Source of the DNA: CAYWXK01 sp964462515 | GTDB taxonomy: Bacteria > Planctomycetota > Phycisphaerae > Sedimentisphaerales > Anaerobacaceae | Direction: 5' to 3' | Length of the DNA: 64,000 bases | Assembly (NCBI GenBank): GCA_964462515.1 | Contig: CAYWXK010000006.1 | Coordinates: 42,041 to 106,040 of the forward strand | Shown here: in pieces, positions 16,220 to 25,892 of the stretch | Layout: every line of letters starts with the position of its first letter | How positions within the stretch are numbered: the stretch's first letter is position 1 | Notes under the pieces: model-generated | Told to the model about the DNA's origin: nothing | What the model saw: the letters and a program-made list of their open reading frames with translations, nothing else | Database searches by the model: none | Program-made: the position numbers and the translations under genes

Positions 16220-17349
16220 TAGTTGCTGCCAAAATGTTTCTTCAATTTCTCAAGAAAACTTATTGCTTTAGGGGATACGCTCTTGTTTTCCGTTTTTGCA
16301 AATTCTCTCAGCAGCTCTTCCTGTCTGGTGTCAAGCTTTGCCGGCGTCTCAATAATCACCTGCACAAGCTGGTCACCGGTGCGGTGCGTTCGTATGTCCG
16401 GCAGTCCCTCGCCTTTTATCTTAAAAATACTGCCGTATTGTGTCCCCGGCGGAATCTTTAACTTCTTTGCCCCGTTTAGAGACGGCACATCAATCGTCGC
16501 ACCAAGAGCCGCCTGCGTAAAGCTTATCGGCACAACTGCTATCAAGTGATTCCCATCGCGCTCTAAGAAATCGTGCGGCTTTACTCTCACATAGCAATAC
16601 AGGTCGCCTCTCGGCCCGCCACTGCGCCCGGGTTCTCCTTCCTCGGCTACCCTTACTCCCTGTCCCTCGTGCACGCCAGGCGGAATCTTGATATTGACGA
16701 TTCTGTTCTTACCAACCCGCCCCGTGCCTCGACACATCTTGCACGGATTGGTAATTATTTCACCGCTGCCTTTGCACTGCGGACAGGTCGAGACCATTTG
16801 GAAAAATCCGCCGCCTCTTGCAATCTGGCCGCTCCCGCCACAACTGGGGCATCGCCCCGGCGACGTCCCTCTGGCGCTACCGCTGCCGCCGCAATCCGAA
16901 CATATATCCTGCCTGGTGAACTCAATCGTTTTCTCAGTGCCGGTCGCCACATCGTTAAGCGTTAGTTCTACCATTGTCTCCAGGTCGTATCCTCGTGTTG
17001 GCCCGGCCCGGCGACCGGCCTTTGCGCTTCTGGTTCCAAAAATACTGCCAAACAGGTCCTCGAAGCCGAACATACTGAATATGTCTTCAACGTTCATCCG
17101 CGAGAAGTCGTGCATGCCGGCCCCGCGCAGACCCTCGTGCCCGAACTGGTCGTAACGCTGCCGCTTCTCCGTGTCGCTTAAAACCTCATACGCCTCTGCG
17201 CATTCCTTGAATTTGGACTCGGCGTCTTTATTATTCGGATTTTTATCCGGATGATATTTGAGCGCCATACGCCGGTATGCCCGCTTTATCTCGTCAGCGG
17301 ACGCATTTCGGCCTACTCCCAGAACTTCGTAATAGTCCCGTTTAGCCAT
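16219..17349 (-). CDS. dnaJ: Chaperone protein DnaJ
   Basis: 376 residues, full length. J-domain with the HPD motif (MALKYHPDKNPNNKD), a short Gly/Phe region, and four CxxCxGxG zinc repeats: CSDCGGSG, CPSCGGSG, CPQCKGSG and CKMCRGTG. The C-terminal substrate-binding domains include KIPPGVHEGQGVRV and GDLYCYVRVKPHDFLERDG. It is the DnaK co-chaperone. It overlaps grpE by 1 nt and follows groEL1 by about 60 nt, so heat-shock genes of both systems are grouped. No CIRCE-type inverted repeat was seen nearby. Confidence 0.97.
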   Translation of the reverse strand: MAKRDYYEVLGVGRNASADEIKRAYRRMALKYHPDKNPNNKDAESKFKECAEAYEVLSDTEKRQRYDQFGHEGLRGAGMHDFSRMNVEDIFSMFGFEDLFGSIFGTRSAKAGRRAGPTRGYDLETMVELTLNDVATGTEKTIEFTRQDICSDCGGSGSARGTSPGRCPSCGGSGQIARGGGFFQMVSTCPQCKGSGEIITNPCKMCRGTGRVGKNRIVNIKIPPGVHEGQGVRVAEEGEPGRSGGPRGDLYCYVRVKPHDFLERDGNHLIAVVPISFTQAALGATIDVPSLNGAKKLKIPPGTQYGSIFKIKGEGLPDIRTHRTGDQLVQVIIETPAKLDTRQEELLREFAKTENKSVSPKAISFLEKLKKHFGSN

Positions 17350-17410
17350 CTTTTCGCCTCTCGTGCCTCATAAGCTCGTAATTGCAAGCCACGAGTCACG
17401 AGCCACGATT

Positions 17411-19033
17411 TTATCGAACTGCCCCCTGTATCGGCGGCTCGTCTTTATCTTTTAGCTCCGTCACCAAGACGCTGGTCGTCAACATCAGTCCCGCCACCGA
17501 TGCTGCCATTTCCAGTGCGGTCCTTGCAACCTTTGCAGGGTCGATAATCCCGGCCTCGAACATATCTACAAGCTTACCGGTATTGGCATCATAGCCAAGA
17601 TGCTTTTCTTTCTCTAATCTCTCTAAAAGTCGGGCAACGACTACATCACCCTGGTCGCCGGAGTTATCGACAATCTGGGCTGTCGGCGACTTGAGCGCAT
17701 TTATGACAATGTCAAAACCAATTCTCTCATCTCCTTTCGCCTTTGCTTTGGCTTTCTTCACCTCTTTGATGGCACGAAGGAATACTACGCCGCCGCCGCA
17801 CACCACGCCTTCTTCTGCTGCTGCTCTGGTAGCGTGCAGCGCATCCTCCAGCAGGTCCTTGCGCTCCTTCATCTCTGTCTCGGTTGCCGCCCCGGCTTTG
17901 ATAACCGCAACACCGCCGGTCAGCTTCGCCAAACGTTCCTGCAGCTTCTCACGGTCGTAATCGCTGGTTGTCTTTTCGATTTGGTTCCTAATCTGTTCGC
18001 AGCGAGCGTCCATCTCCTTTTTCTTGCCGGCCCCCTCAATTATCGTGGTCGTCTCTTTATCTATAACAATCTTTTTCGCCTGTCCTAACTGCGAAAGCTC
18101 AACTTTTTCGAGCTTGATTCCCAGGTCCTCCGTAACCACCTGCGCACCGGTAGTTACTCCTATATCACCGAGCATTGCCTTCCTGCGGTCGCCAAATCCA
18201 GGCGCTTTGACCGCACAGCATTTCAGCACTCCTTGCAGCCGGTTAATAACCAATGCCGCCAGTGCCTCACCCTCGACATCTTCAGCTATAATCAATAACG
18301 GTCTGGCTACAGAAGCAATCCTTTCCAATAGAGGAATAAGCTCACGAACGTTGGCAATCTTCTTCTCGTGCAGCAGTATGTAGGTATCCTCAAGAACGCA
18401 ATCGAGGGTCTCGGCGTTGGTGATAAAATACGGAGATATATAACCTTTGTCGAATTGCAACCCTTCGACCACCTCCAGCTCATTTTGCATCGCTTTGCCT
18501 TCTTCTATCTCGATGACGCCTTCCTTGCCGACTTTATCGAACGCATCAGCGAGGATTTCGCCGACCGATGGGTCATTGTTTGCGCTGATGGTTGCAACCT
18601 TCGCAATATCGTCGTGGCCCTTCACAGGAACGCTCACCGACCGGATAAATTTGGAAACAGCTTCGGTCGCTTTTGAAATTCCCCGCTGGATAGCCATCGG
18701 ATTTGCACCAGCCGTTACGTGCTTTAGCCCTTCAGCGTATATCGCTTCTGCCAGAACGGTTGAAGTCGTCGTGCCATCGCCGACGGTATCGCTTGTCTTG
18801 CTGGCAACCTGGTTGACCATCTTTGCGCCCATATTCTGAAATGGCTGGGGCAGCTCAATCTCCTTGCTGACCGAGACACCGTCTTTGGTAATCCTCGGAG
18901 AACCCCAGCTCTTGTGTAAAATAACGTTTCTGCCTGTCGGTCCCAGCGTAACTTTGACCGCCCGTGACAATTGCGCCACTCCATCTTTAAGATGTGTGCG
19001 AGCTACATTATCAAACATTAATTGCTTTGCCAT
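17411..19033 (-). CDS. groEL: GroEL paralogue lacking the GGM tail
   Basis: 540 residues with a complete chaperonin core: LGPTGRNVILHKSWGSPRIT, GDGTTTSTVLAEAIY, EGKAMQNELEVVEGLQFDKG and AGAATETEMKERKD. Two features are unusual. The normally conserved GIVPGGGVAL is GVVCGGGVVFL, and the C-terminus is DKDEPPIQGAVR instead of the flexible GGM repeats that line the folding chamber. It follows groES by 75 nt and has GAGG before the ATG. The second GroEL (21379-23019) keeps a GGM-like tail, so the two copies are probably specialised. Confidence 0.95.
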   Translation of the reverse strand: MAKQLMFDNVARTHLKDGVAQLSRAVKVTLGPTGRNVILHKSWGSPRITKDGVSVSKEIELPQPFQNMGAKMVNQVASKTSDTVGDGTTTSTVLAEAIYAEGLKHVTAGANPMAIQRGISKATEAVSKFIRSVSVPVKGHDDIAKVATISANNDPSVGEILADAFDKVGKEGVIEIEEGKAMQNELEVVEGLQFDKGYISPYFITNAETLDCVLEDTYILLHEKKIANVRELIPLLERIASVARPLLIIAEDVEGEALAALVINRLQGVLKCCAVKAPGFGDRRKAMLGDIGVTTGAQVVTEDLGIKLEKVELSQLGQAKKIVIDKETTTIIEGAGKKKEMDARCEQIRNQIEKTTSDYDREKLQERLAKLTGGVAVIKAGAATETEMKERKDLLEDALHATRAAAEEGVVCGGGVVFLRAIKEVKKAKAKAKGDERIGFDIVINALKSPTAQIVDNSGDQGDVVVARLLERLEKEKHLGYDANTGKLVDMFEAGIIDPAKVARTALEMAASVAGLMLTTSVLVTELKDKDEPPIQGAVR

Positions 19034-19108
19034 TTTTTATCACCTCGTATCTTGCACTATAATAATTTTTGTTATCTTCTTCGTGCCTTTGTGTCTTTGT
19101 GGCCAATT

Positions 19109-19399
19109 CTATCTTTCAACGATTCCCAGGATGTCACCCTCTTGTAGAATTACGTAATTTTCTCTGTCGATTTCGATTTCGCTGCCGATGTATTTTGCAT
19201 AGATAACTTCGTCGCCTTTCTTTACAGCCGCCTGGCGCCGGCTGCCATCCTTCAGCAGCTTCCCCGGGCCAACGGCAACAACCTTGCCGAGCTGCGGCTT
19301 CTCCTTCGCGGTGTCCGGCAGAATTATGCCGCCGGCTGTCTTCTCCTCAGATTCTGATTGCTTTATCACAACTCTATCATCAAGTGGTTTAAGCTTCAT
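19109..19399 (-). CDS. groES: Co-chaperonin GroES
   Basis: 96 residues, normal length. MKLKPLDDRVVIKQSESEEK, TAGGIILPDTAKEKP, GKVVAVGPGKLL, GDEVIYAKYIGSEIEI and the DILGIVE end are diagnostic. It caps the GroEL ring. It lies between the alpha-L-fucosidase gene (upstream on the - strand) and groEL1. It may serve both GroEL paralogues, since no second groES is visible. Confidence 0.97.
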   Translation of the reverse strand: MKLKPLDDRVVIKQSESEEKTAGGIILPDTAKEKPQLGKVVAVGPGKLLKDGSRRQAAVKKGDEVIYAKYIGSEIEIDRENYVILQEGDILGIVER

Positions 19400-19458
19400 A
19401 GCTCACTCCTTTGCAATTATAAACCTTAAAATTTCATCTCTTACCTTCGACAATAAAT

Positions 19459-21324
19459 TTATTCCTTTACCGGAACAAGCACAATGGACTTCAGGTTCAT
19501 CACCGCTCCTTCTGGCATAGTTTTTGGCTTAACCGCCAGCGTATATGTGCCGGCACTGCCGATTTTTATCGTCCCAACCTTTTCGCTGACAAAGCTCGTC
19601 CAGCTACCAGTATCACGCACCTTGCCAGTAAGTTCCAAGTCGGCAACCGAAACGATATATTCGCTTCCGCCGGCTCCACGCTCACAAGCAAAGGTGATTT
19701 CAACATTAAAACTGCCGGGCGTATTTATCTTAAAGTCCCACGTTACATAATCCTGAGCATCTGTCCAGAACCCGATGTTGTCCTTGCCTCCGCCGGATTC
19801 ATACTTTGCATTGTCACCGTGAACGGTTGCAGCCGATGCTTTTAGAGTTACAGAGCCGTCTTTTGCCTGTTTCAGCAGACCCTGCGGCACAACCTCCGGC
19901 TTGCCTTCGATTTCAAGCACAACAACAGTGTCGATAGCATCGAGTGCCTTTTCAGGCAGATTTATTACAATATTATCCTCGTCCTGACTGACAGCCGGCC
20001 CAGCTTTCTTGTCAGCTAATAAGTATGCCTTTTCGACCTTGTTTGTTAGACCCATTACCTCCAGCTTCCCGTTCGCCGGCCAATCGAATATATGCAGATA
20101 GAGTTTGCCGGGCTTTGCAGTGCATCGCCCCCACGCTACCCGACCAAACGGGCTGGCAGTAGTTCCATATATGCTCTCACCGTTGACCTTCATCCATTCT
20201 CCCATCGCCTCCAGCCGCTCGGCACTGGCCTCAGGGATAAGCCCTTCATCCGTAGGGCCGACATTTAGCAAAAAGTTGCCGCCTTTGCTGGCAATATCCA
20301 CTAAGTTGCGTATCAGAACCTCATTTGATTTCCAGTTGTTATCGTATGACACGTAGCCCCAGGTGTCGTTCATCGTCATACAGGTCTCCCAGTCAATGCC
20401 GGGCAGACCCTTAGGCGGAATCTGCTGCTCAGGAGTGCCGAAATCGCCGGCATACTCATCACCTTCACTGAAGCCCTCCATCCCTTTTCTGCCCTTGCCG
20501 ACACGGTTATTGATAATGATGTCCGGCTGAAGGCTCATCACATATTTATAAAGGTCCTTACCCTGCTCTTCAGTCCATTCCGGTATCCATTCTCCATCAA
20601 ACCAGAGCACTCCAAGCGGCCCATAATTAGTTATCAGCTCCTTCAACTGCGGCTTCATATAGTTTTCAGCATATCGCCCAAAGTTTGGATTCGACCGGCC
20701 GCCGTCATTATAGTTGGGGTAGAAAGTCCCCTGTGCATCCGGATGGTGCCAGTCCATTATTGAATGGTAGAAGCAAAGCCGAACGCCCTGCTTCTTGCAC
20801 GCCGCCGACAGCTCCTTGAGTATGTCCCGCTTAAATGGCGTAGCGTCCATAATGTCGTAATTGCTCACCTTCGAATTCCACAGGCAGAAGCCATCGTGAT
20901 GCTTGCTGGTGATTACTATATATTTCATCCCGGCATTTTTAGCAATTTGCACCCACTGGTCTGCATTGAACTTCACCGGGTTGAATCGCTTAGCGAACTG
21001 CTCATACTCTTCAACAGGTACATGTGCCGAGTTCATAATCCACTCACCAGCACCCCCAGCTTGTTGGCCCCTGTATGTCCCGGCCGGCACAGAGTAGATA
21101 CCCCAATGAATGAACATTCCGAAGCGGTCATCCCGCCACCACTCCATCCGCTCGTCCTTACTTATCTCTTTCCGGGAGGGCGCCTTGGTGCCGGCTGTTT
21201 TCGCCTCTTCGCGAGCGCAGCCCAGGCTCAGTGCTATCCACAGCACAGCAATTATCGCTAACACTTTCATTACCTGATTGCCTGCCAATTTGCACAGCTT
21301 GGATTTAGACCTGTTACTGCTCAT
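19459..21324 (-). CDS. GH29 alpha-L-fucosidase, lipoprotein
   Basis: 621 residues. The N-terminus has a lipobox (LSLGC, Cys36; a second ATG at 21270 would give a shorter signal), so the enzyme is probably lipid-anchored outside the cytoplasm. The GH29 catalytic domain has RFGMFIHWGIYSVPAGTY, YIVITSKHHDGFCLWNS, GPLGVLWFDGEW (nucleophile Asp) and GGNFLLNVGPTDEGLIP. The last 130 residues form a CBM-like beta domain. It would release alpha-L-fucose from fucosylated glycans such as fucoidan. It is placed between groEL2 and groES in the same orientation, which is odd for a glycosidase. Confidence 0.93.
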   Translation of the reverse strand: MSSNRSKSKLCKLAGNQVMKVLAIIAVLWIALSLGCAREEAKTAGTKAPSRKEISKDERMEWWRDDRFGMFIHWGIYSVPAGTYRGQQAGGAGEWIMNSAHVPVEEYEQFAKRFNPVKFNADQWVQIAKNAGMKYIVITSKHHDGFCLWNSKVSNYDIMDATPFKRDILKELSAACKKQGVRLCFYHSIMDWHHPDAQGTFYPNYNDGGRSNPNFGRYAENYMKPQLKELITNYGPLGVLWFDGEWIPEWTEEQGKDLYKYVMSLQPDIIINNRVGKGRKGMEGFSEGDEYAGDFGTPEQQIPPKGLPGIDWETCMTMNDTWGYVSYDNNWKSNEVLIRNLVDIASKGGNFLLNVGPTDEGLIPEASAERLEAMGEWMKVNGESIYGTTASPFGRVAWGRCTAKPGKLYLHIFDWPANGKLEVMGLTNKVEKAYLLADKKAGPAVSQDEDNIVINLPEKALDAIDTVVVLEIEGKPEVVPQGLLKQAKDGSVTLKASAATVHGDNAKYESGGGKDNIGFWTDAQDYVTWDFKINTPGSFNVEITFACERGAGGSEYIVSVADLELTGKVRDTGSWTSFVSEKVGTIKIGSAGTYTLAVKPKTMPEGAVMNLKSIVLVPVKE

Positions 21325-21378
21325 TTTTCACTTCCGTGTTGTCGCCGAGTTTTTTTCTTTTCGCTTGAACTTTTTGGC

Positions 21379-23019
21379 TTACATCATATCCATATTCTCA
21401 CCCATTCCTCCTCCTGGTGGATGTCTTTCATCTTGTTCTTTTGGCTTTTCCGTAACAAGACAGCCGGTCGTCAGAAGCAATCCCGCAATACTTACGGCGT
21501 TTTGCAGTGCAATCCGTGTTACCTTCACAGGGTCAACAACGCCGGCCTTGAGCAGGTCCTCAAAATTTCCGGTATCGGCGTTGTAGCCAAAACCGCCTTT
21601 GCCCTCCATCACCTTTGCGACCACAAGATTTGCAGTTGCGCCTGCATTAGCTGCAATCCAATAGCACGGCGTGGTAAGTGATTTTACTAATATGTTCGCA
21701 CCGGTTTTCTCATCGCCTTCAAGCTTTAGCTGCTTTACAGAATCTATACAGCGAATAAGCGCCACGCCTCCGCCCGGCACAATTCCCTCTTCAATCGCCG
21801 CCCTTGTGGCGTGCAGCGCATCTTCTATGCGGGCCTTTCTCTCTTTCATTTCTGCTTCGGTGGCAGCCCCGACATTTATCTGGGCGACGCCGCCGGTAAG
21901 TTTCGCCAGCCGCTCCTGCAATTTCTCACGGTCGTAATCGCTGGTTGTAACTTCGATTTCTTCCTTGATTTGCTTGATTCTGCCGTTGATGGCCTCCTGG
22001 GTGCCGGCGCCTTCGATAATAGTTGTATTATCATTGTCGATGGTTATTTTTTTAGCCTGGCCGAGCTGCTTGATACTGATGTTTTCCATCTCTATCCCTA
22101 AGTCCTTGAAAATCGGCTCAGCCCCCGTAAGTATCGCTACGTCCTGCAACATTGCTTTTCGCCGGTCGCCATAGCCGGGCGCCTTGACGGCCACCACCTG
22201 TAGAATACCTTTTAGCTTGTTGACCACCAGCATCGCCAGCGCCTCGCTCTCAACATCCTCTGCGATAATCAAGAGCGGCCTTTTTGTCCTTGCCACTTTC
22301 TCAAGCAGCGGAATTAACTTGGCCACGTTGCTGATTTTATCCTCATAGACAAAAATAAACGGCCTCTCCAGCTCGCAGACCAGATTGTCAGGATTGGTTA
22401 TAAAGTGCGGTGACAGATACCCGCGGTCAAATTGCATACCTTCAACAAAATCAACCGCAGTTTCAAAACCCTTGCCTTCCTCAACGGTAATAACGCCGTC
22501 CTTGCCAACCCGCTGGAATGCGTCAGCCATAATCTTGCCGATTTCGACATCGTTGTTGGCCGACACCGATGCGATATTGATGATGTCATCGGGCTTGGTA
22601 ACATTGATGGGCTTCGCCATTGAGCTGAGCATATCGACCACCGCTTTTGCGGCCTTTTGCATCCCGCGATTCAGGGCCATACCATCGGCGCCGGCGGTGA
22701 GATTTTTGTAGGCCTCCTTGAATAGCGCTTCGGTCAGCACGGTGGCGGTTGTTGTGCCATCGCCGGCAATTTTTGAGGTCTTGCTTGCGGCCTCACGCAC
22801 AAGTTTTGCACCGAGATTTTCATTTTTGTCGATAAGCTCGACTTCCTCAGCGACCGTTACGCCGTCCTTGGTTACATTTGGGCCGCCCCAGCTTTTGTCG
22901 AGAATTGCGTTTCGGCCTCGCGGGCCGAGCGTCGGTTTGACGGCTGCTGCAAGTTTCTCAATGCCGGCCAGCAAGGCGGCTCTCGCATCAGATTCAAATA
23001 CTAATTGTTTAGCTGCCAT
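21379..23019 (-). CDS. groEL: GroEL paralogue with GGM-like tail
   Basis: 546 residues. Complete chaperonin: KPTLGPRGRNAILDKSWGGP, GDGTTTATVLTEALFKEAY, EGKGFETAVDFVEGMQFDRG, GIVPGGGVALIRC and a Gly/Met-rich end HPPGGGMGENMDMM. AAGGAGG sits nine nt before the ATG. It is followed on the - strand by the fucosidase gene and then groES-groEL1. Planctomycetota often carry several groEL genes; this is the more canonical copy of the two here. Confidence 0.96.
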   Translation of the reverse strand: MAAKQLVFESDARAALLAGIEKLAAAVKPTLGPRGRNAILDKSWGGPNVTKDGVTVAEEVELIDKNENLGAKLVREAASKTSKIAGDGTTTATVLTEALFKEAYKNLTAGADGMALNRGMQKAAKAVVDMLSSMAKPINVTKPDDIINIASVSANNDVEIGKIMADAFQRVGKDGVITVEEGKGFETAVDFVEGMQFDRGYLSPHFITNPDNLVCELERPFIFVYEDKISNVAKLIPLLEKVARTKRPLLIIAEDVESEALAMLVVNKLKGILQVVAVKAPGYGDRRKAMLQDVAILTGAEPIFKDLGIEMENISIKQLGQAKKITIDNDNTTIIEGAGTQEAINGRIKQIKEEIEVTTSDYDREKLQERLAKLTGGVAQINVGAATEAEMKERKARIEDALHATRAAIEEGIVPGGGVALIRCIDSVKQLKLEGDEKTGANILVKSLTTPCYWIAANAGATANLVVAKVMEGKGGFGYNADTGNFEDLLKAGVVDPVKVTRIALQNAVSIAGLLLTTGCLVTEKPKEQDERHPPGGGMGENMDMM

Positions 23020-23686
23020 AATTATGTGCCTCCTTAATTTGCCAAAATATAAGATCTAATCCGTAAATTACGCATAATTTATACTAAAAGCAGCAAAAAA
23101 TATACCAAGTTTTCGGTTGCGAAGGCAGATTTTAAGCCGGTTTCCTTAACCGCTTTTGCAAAAAGTGGTTACAGAACGCGGAAAATGAAAAACTTGATAA
23201 AGAAATTATCCGACAGGATAGAAAAATGCCAATTTTGGCATAGTCAGGGGGTTACTTACGCCAACATGACAGGCATACTCGTGGTGCCGAGCGTGTTAGG
23301 CGAAGCACGAATATCTAAATCCGAAACTCGAAACAAATTCAAATCACCAAAATACAGATACATGAAGCTTGAAGGTCTATGCCAAAGAGATATAATAATT
23401 CACAAGTTTGATATAACATAGCGAAATTTGCACAGGAAAGAGGATCAGATGCCAAGGCCAAAGGTAATAGAACGGACGTTTTACCCCACAAATGATGGAC
23501 ATCATTCGTTTAAAAGGGAGTCAAGGCGTTCAGGAGGTCCAATTCGATTCGGTATCTGATATTGTTTTCAAGGTTAGGAGACGGCCGTGGCTTTTATCTG
23601 TGAAAATAGGCGACAATCCTGCGACGATAAAAGACGCCTTTCTGCAAAATCCACACCAAAACGGGTAATCGCGTGGTAAAATTGAC
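23020..23686. other. Intergenic region upstream of groEL2 and the GH30 gene
   Basis: No standard gene is seen. It includes an AT-rich leader for groEL2 and an interspersed repeat (23303-23350, cgaatatctaaatccgaaac followed by caaattcaaat) also found at 55150-55190. It also holds the short open frame 23492-23668 listed separately. Confidence 0.5.
23492..23668 (+). CDS. Possible small protein, 58 residues
   Basis: An ATG-started frame reads MMDIIRLKGSQGVQEVQFDS and then SDIVFKVRRRPWLLSVKIGD before a TAA at 23666. The composition looks protein-like, but no family is recognised and no clear ribosome binding site precedes it. It could be the remnant of a larger gene. Confidence 0.22.
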   Translation: MMDIIRLKGSQGVQEVQFDSVSDIVFKVRRRPWLLSVKIGDNPATIKDAFLQNPHQNG

Positions 23687-23715
23687 TTGCAAAATTGCCC
23701 CTTCTGTGTTAAAAT
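23687..23715 (+). promoter_or_regulatory. Candidate promoter for the GH30 gene
   Basis: TTGCAA (23687-23692), a 17-bp spacer and TAAAAT (23710-23715) lie about 70 nt before the ATG at 23783. Confidence 0.35.
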
Positions 23716-23782
23716 TATAAATAATCCAGATAGAAAGTCCGGCTCAAGAAACAAGCAATGGTTTCTTTCGGGAGTGTGGTGT

Positions 23783-25888
23783 ATGTATAGAAAAGCACTG
23801 TTCTTAACGATTGTGTTGGCAGGTCTTTTCGGCAAAGCACCGGTCGTTTCTGCTCAGGAATTGCTGACGAATCCTGGCTTTGAGGAAGGTACCAATACGG
23901 TCCCATGGAACGACACAATCCCTCCGACCGGCTGGCAAAAATATGGCAATTGGGGGTGGGCCGGCTGGAAAAATAACCGTCCTGCTCATACCGGAACCAA
24001 ATTCGTTGACGCAGGCGCCTGGAACTATGGACAATATGGCGTTTGGTACCAGGACATTATCGCAGATGCGGGTGAAGCTTATATTTGCAGTGTTTGGGCC
24101 ATGACCGAAGGATGGGAAACCGACCCGCACGCATCGATGATGATGGAGTTCAGGGACATTTACAATACAATCCTTACAACTGCCAGACTCGATATTTTCA
24201 CCGGCACACCCCCGTCACCAAATGTCTGGAAACGATACGTTCTTACGACCCAGCCGGCTCCTCCCGGCACAACCTATGCCAGATTTCTGCTACGGGGCGA
24301 GGCACAGTGCACTGCGATGTTTGATGATGTTTCCGTTGTCGCCGTTGCTGCTGAGCCAAACCCCGACTTTAATAATGATGGTGTGGTGAACTTTCGGGAC
24401 TACGCCAAACTGGCACAGGCATGGCTTTGCGATTCTAGTTGCCCGAAGTTTGCAATGTATGACCTGGACAACAGCGGTACAGTCAACAATGATGACCTCA
24501 AAATCTTCGCCGGAGACTGGCTGGTGTATGACGACTATGTAACAATAGACATCGACCAAATGGTGACGTTTCAGAAAATGGATGGATTCGGGGCATCCCT
24601 GACAGATTCTTCAGCATATCTGATATATAATGCCCTCACAGAGCAAGAGCGTCAGGCGTTAATGAAGGACCTGTTTGACCCGAATACCGGCATCGGCCTG
24701 AGCTATCTTCGCCAGCCGATGGGTTCTTCCGATTTTCGCCTGACAGACTATACTTATGATGATGTGGCCGCGGGGCAAACAGACTACGAGCTTAAGAAGT
24801 TCTCGATTGCACGCGACCAGGCCTATATAATTCCGCTGCTCCAGGAGGCTCTTGCGATTAACCCGAACATCAAGATTATGGGTTCTCCCTGGAGTTCGCC
24901 GGCCTGGATGAAAGACAGCGAACAACTCTTTTATGGGCGATTGATTAATAGCGACCAGATTTACGATACTTATGCAGAGTATTTCATTCGATACATTCAG
25001 GCCTACGCTGCGGAAGGACTTGTAATCGATGCGGTAACATTGCAGAATGAGCCGCACTATGAGCCATACAGCTATCCAGGGATGCAAATGGAACCGCCTG
25101 ACCAGGTACGGCTTGCAATTCGTCTTGGCCAGAAGCTTTTCTCCAACAACATCGGCACAAAAATTCTGATATGGGACCACAACTGGGATAACCCCGGCTA
25201 TCCAATTACCGTCCTCGACGACCCCGAAGCGAATCCATACATAGCCGGCACAGCTTTCCACGGATACGGGGGCGATGTCTCGGCTCAACTTGACGTTGTT
25301 GCGGCACACCCTGATAAGGACATCTACTTTACAGAATGTTCAGGGGGTGACTGGGCACCCAGCTTTGGTGATAATCTTATGTGGGATACATCTACTTTGA
25401 TTATAAAAGCGGTTCGCTATTATGCCAAAACGGTGGTAAAATGGAACCTCGCTCTTGATGAAAATCACGGCCCCAAGATTCCGGGCGGCTGTAACAATTG
25501 CCGTGGCGTGGTTACAATAAATCAATTCACTGGCCAAGTTACCAGAGAAGTTGAGTATTATTCGTTAGGGCAAGCTGCGAAATTTGTCACACCAGGTGCG
25601 CGACGCATCGCCTCAACCGAACAGCCCGGGCTGAACATCGAGAATGTAGCCTTCGTTAATCCGGACGGTTCAATAGTTGTCATTGTGCTTAATCCGAATA
25701 CGTTCAGACAGAATGTTGAACTCAAATGGAAAGGCCAGTCGTTTATCTACGGTCTGCCAAGCCGTTCAGTCACTACATTCAAATGGCCTAACAAAACCAA
25801 TGCCAGTGTAGAAGTCTGGATGACAACAGCCGACCAAACAAAGCTGCTGGACAGGCAACCCGCAATTGATTTTCGCCTGAGTCCATAG
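23783..25888 (+). CDS. Secreted GH30-family glycosidase with internal dockerin-like region
   Basis: About 701 residues from an ATG at 23783 (CGGGAG nine nt upstream); an upstream in-frame start is not supported. Signal peptide (LFLTIVLAGLFGKAPVVSA), then an N-terminal CBM-like domain (LLTNPGFEEG), then two dockerin-like EF-hands (FNNDGVVNFRDYAKLAQAWL, LDNSGTVNNDDLKIFAGDWL) at about 193-250. The GH30 barrel and side beta domain follow, with acid/base Glu423 in LQNEP and nucleophile Glu518 in FTECSGG. Family activities include glucosylceramidase, beta-1,6-glucanase and xylanase; specificity is not readable. The stop at 25886 is followed after 4 nt by a LamG frame that probably belonged to the same protein. 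Confidence 0.88.
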   Translation: MYRKALFLTIVLAGLFGKAPVVSAQELLTNPGFEEGTNTVPWNDTIPPTGWQKYGNWGWAGWKNNRPAHTGTKFVDAGAWNYGQYGVWYQDIIADAGEAYICSVWAMTEGWETDPHASMMMEFRDIYNTILTTARLDIFTGTPPSPNVWKRYVLTTQPAPPGTTYARFLLRGEAQCTAMFDDVSVVAVAAEPNPDFNNDGVVNFRDYAKLAQAWLCDSSCPKFAMYDLDNSGTVNNDDLKIFAGDWLVYDDYVTIDIDQMVTFQKMDGFGASLTDSSAYLIYNALTEQERQALMKDLFDPNTGIGLSYLRQPMGSSDFRLTDYTYDDVAAGQTDYELKKFSIARDQAYIIPLLQEALAINPNIKIMGSPWSSPAWMKDSEQLFYGRLINSDQIYDTYAEYFIRYIQAYAAEGLVIDAVTLQNEPHYEPYSYPGMQMEPPDQVRLAIRLGQKLFSNNIGTKILIWDHNWDNPGYPITVLDDPEANPYIAGTAFHGYGGDVSAQLDVVAAHPDKDIYFTECSGGDWAPSFGDNLMWDTSTLIIKAVRYYAKTVVKWNLALDENHGPKIPGGCNNCRGVVTINQFTGQVTREVEYYSLGQAAKFVTPGARRIASTEQPGLNIENVAFVNPDGSIVVIVLNPNTFRQNVELKWKGQSFIYGLPSRSVTTFKWPNKTNASVEVWMTTADQTKLLDRQPAIDFRLSP

Positions 25889-25892
25889 ACCT

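Noticed and set aside
19400..19458. CIRCE/HrcA operator upstream of groES
   Set aside because: No TTAGCACTC-N9-GAGTGCTAA-like inverted repeat is present here or upstream of groEL2.
23185..23421. 78-codon + strand frame upstream of the GH30 gene
   Set aside because: The second half (GEARISKSETRNKFKS) is the translation of an interspersed AT-rich repeat; no protein family features.
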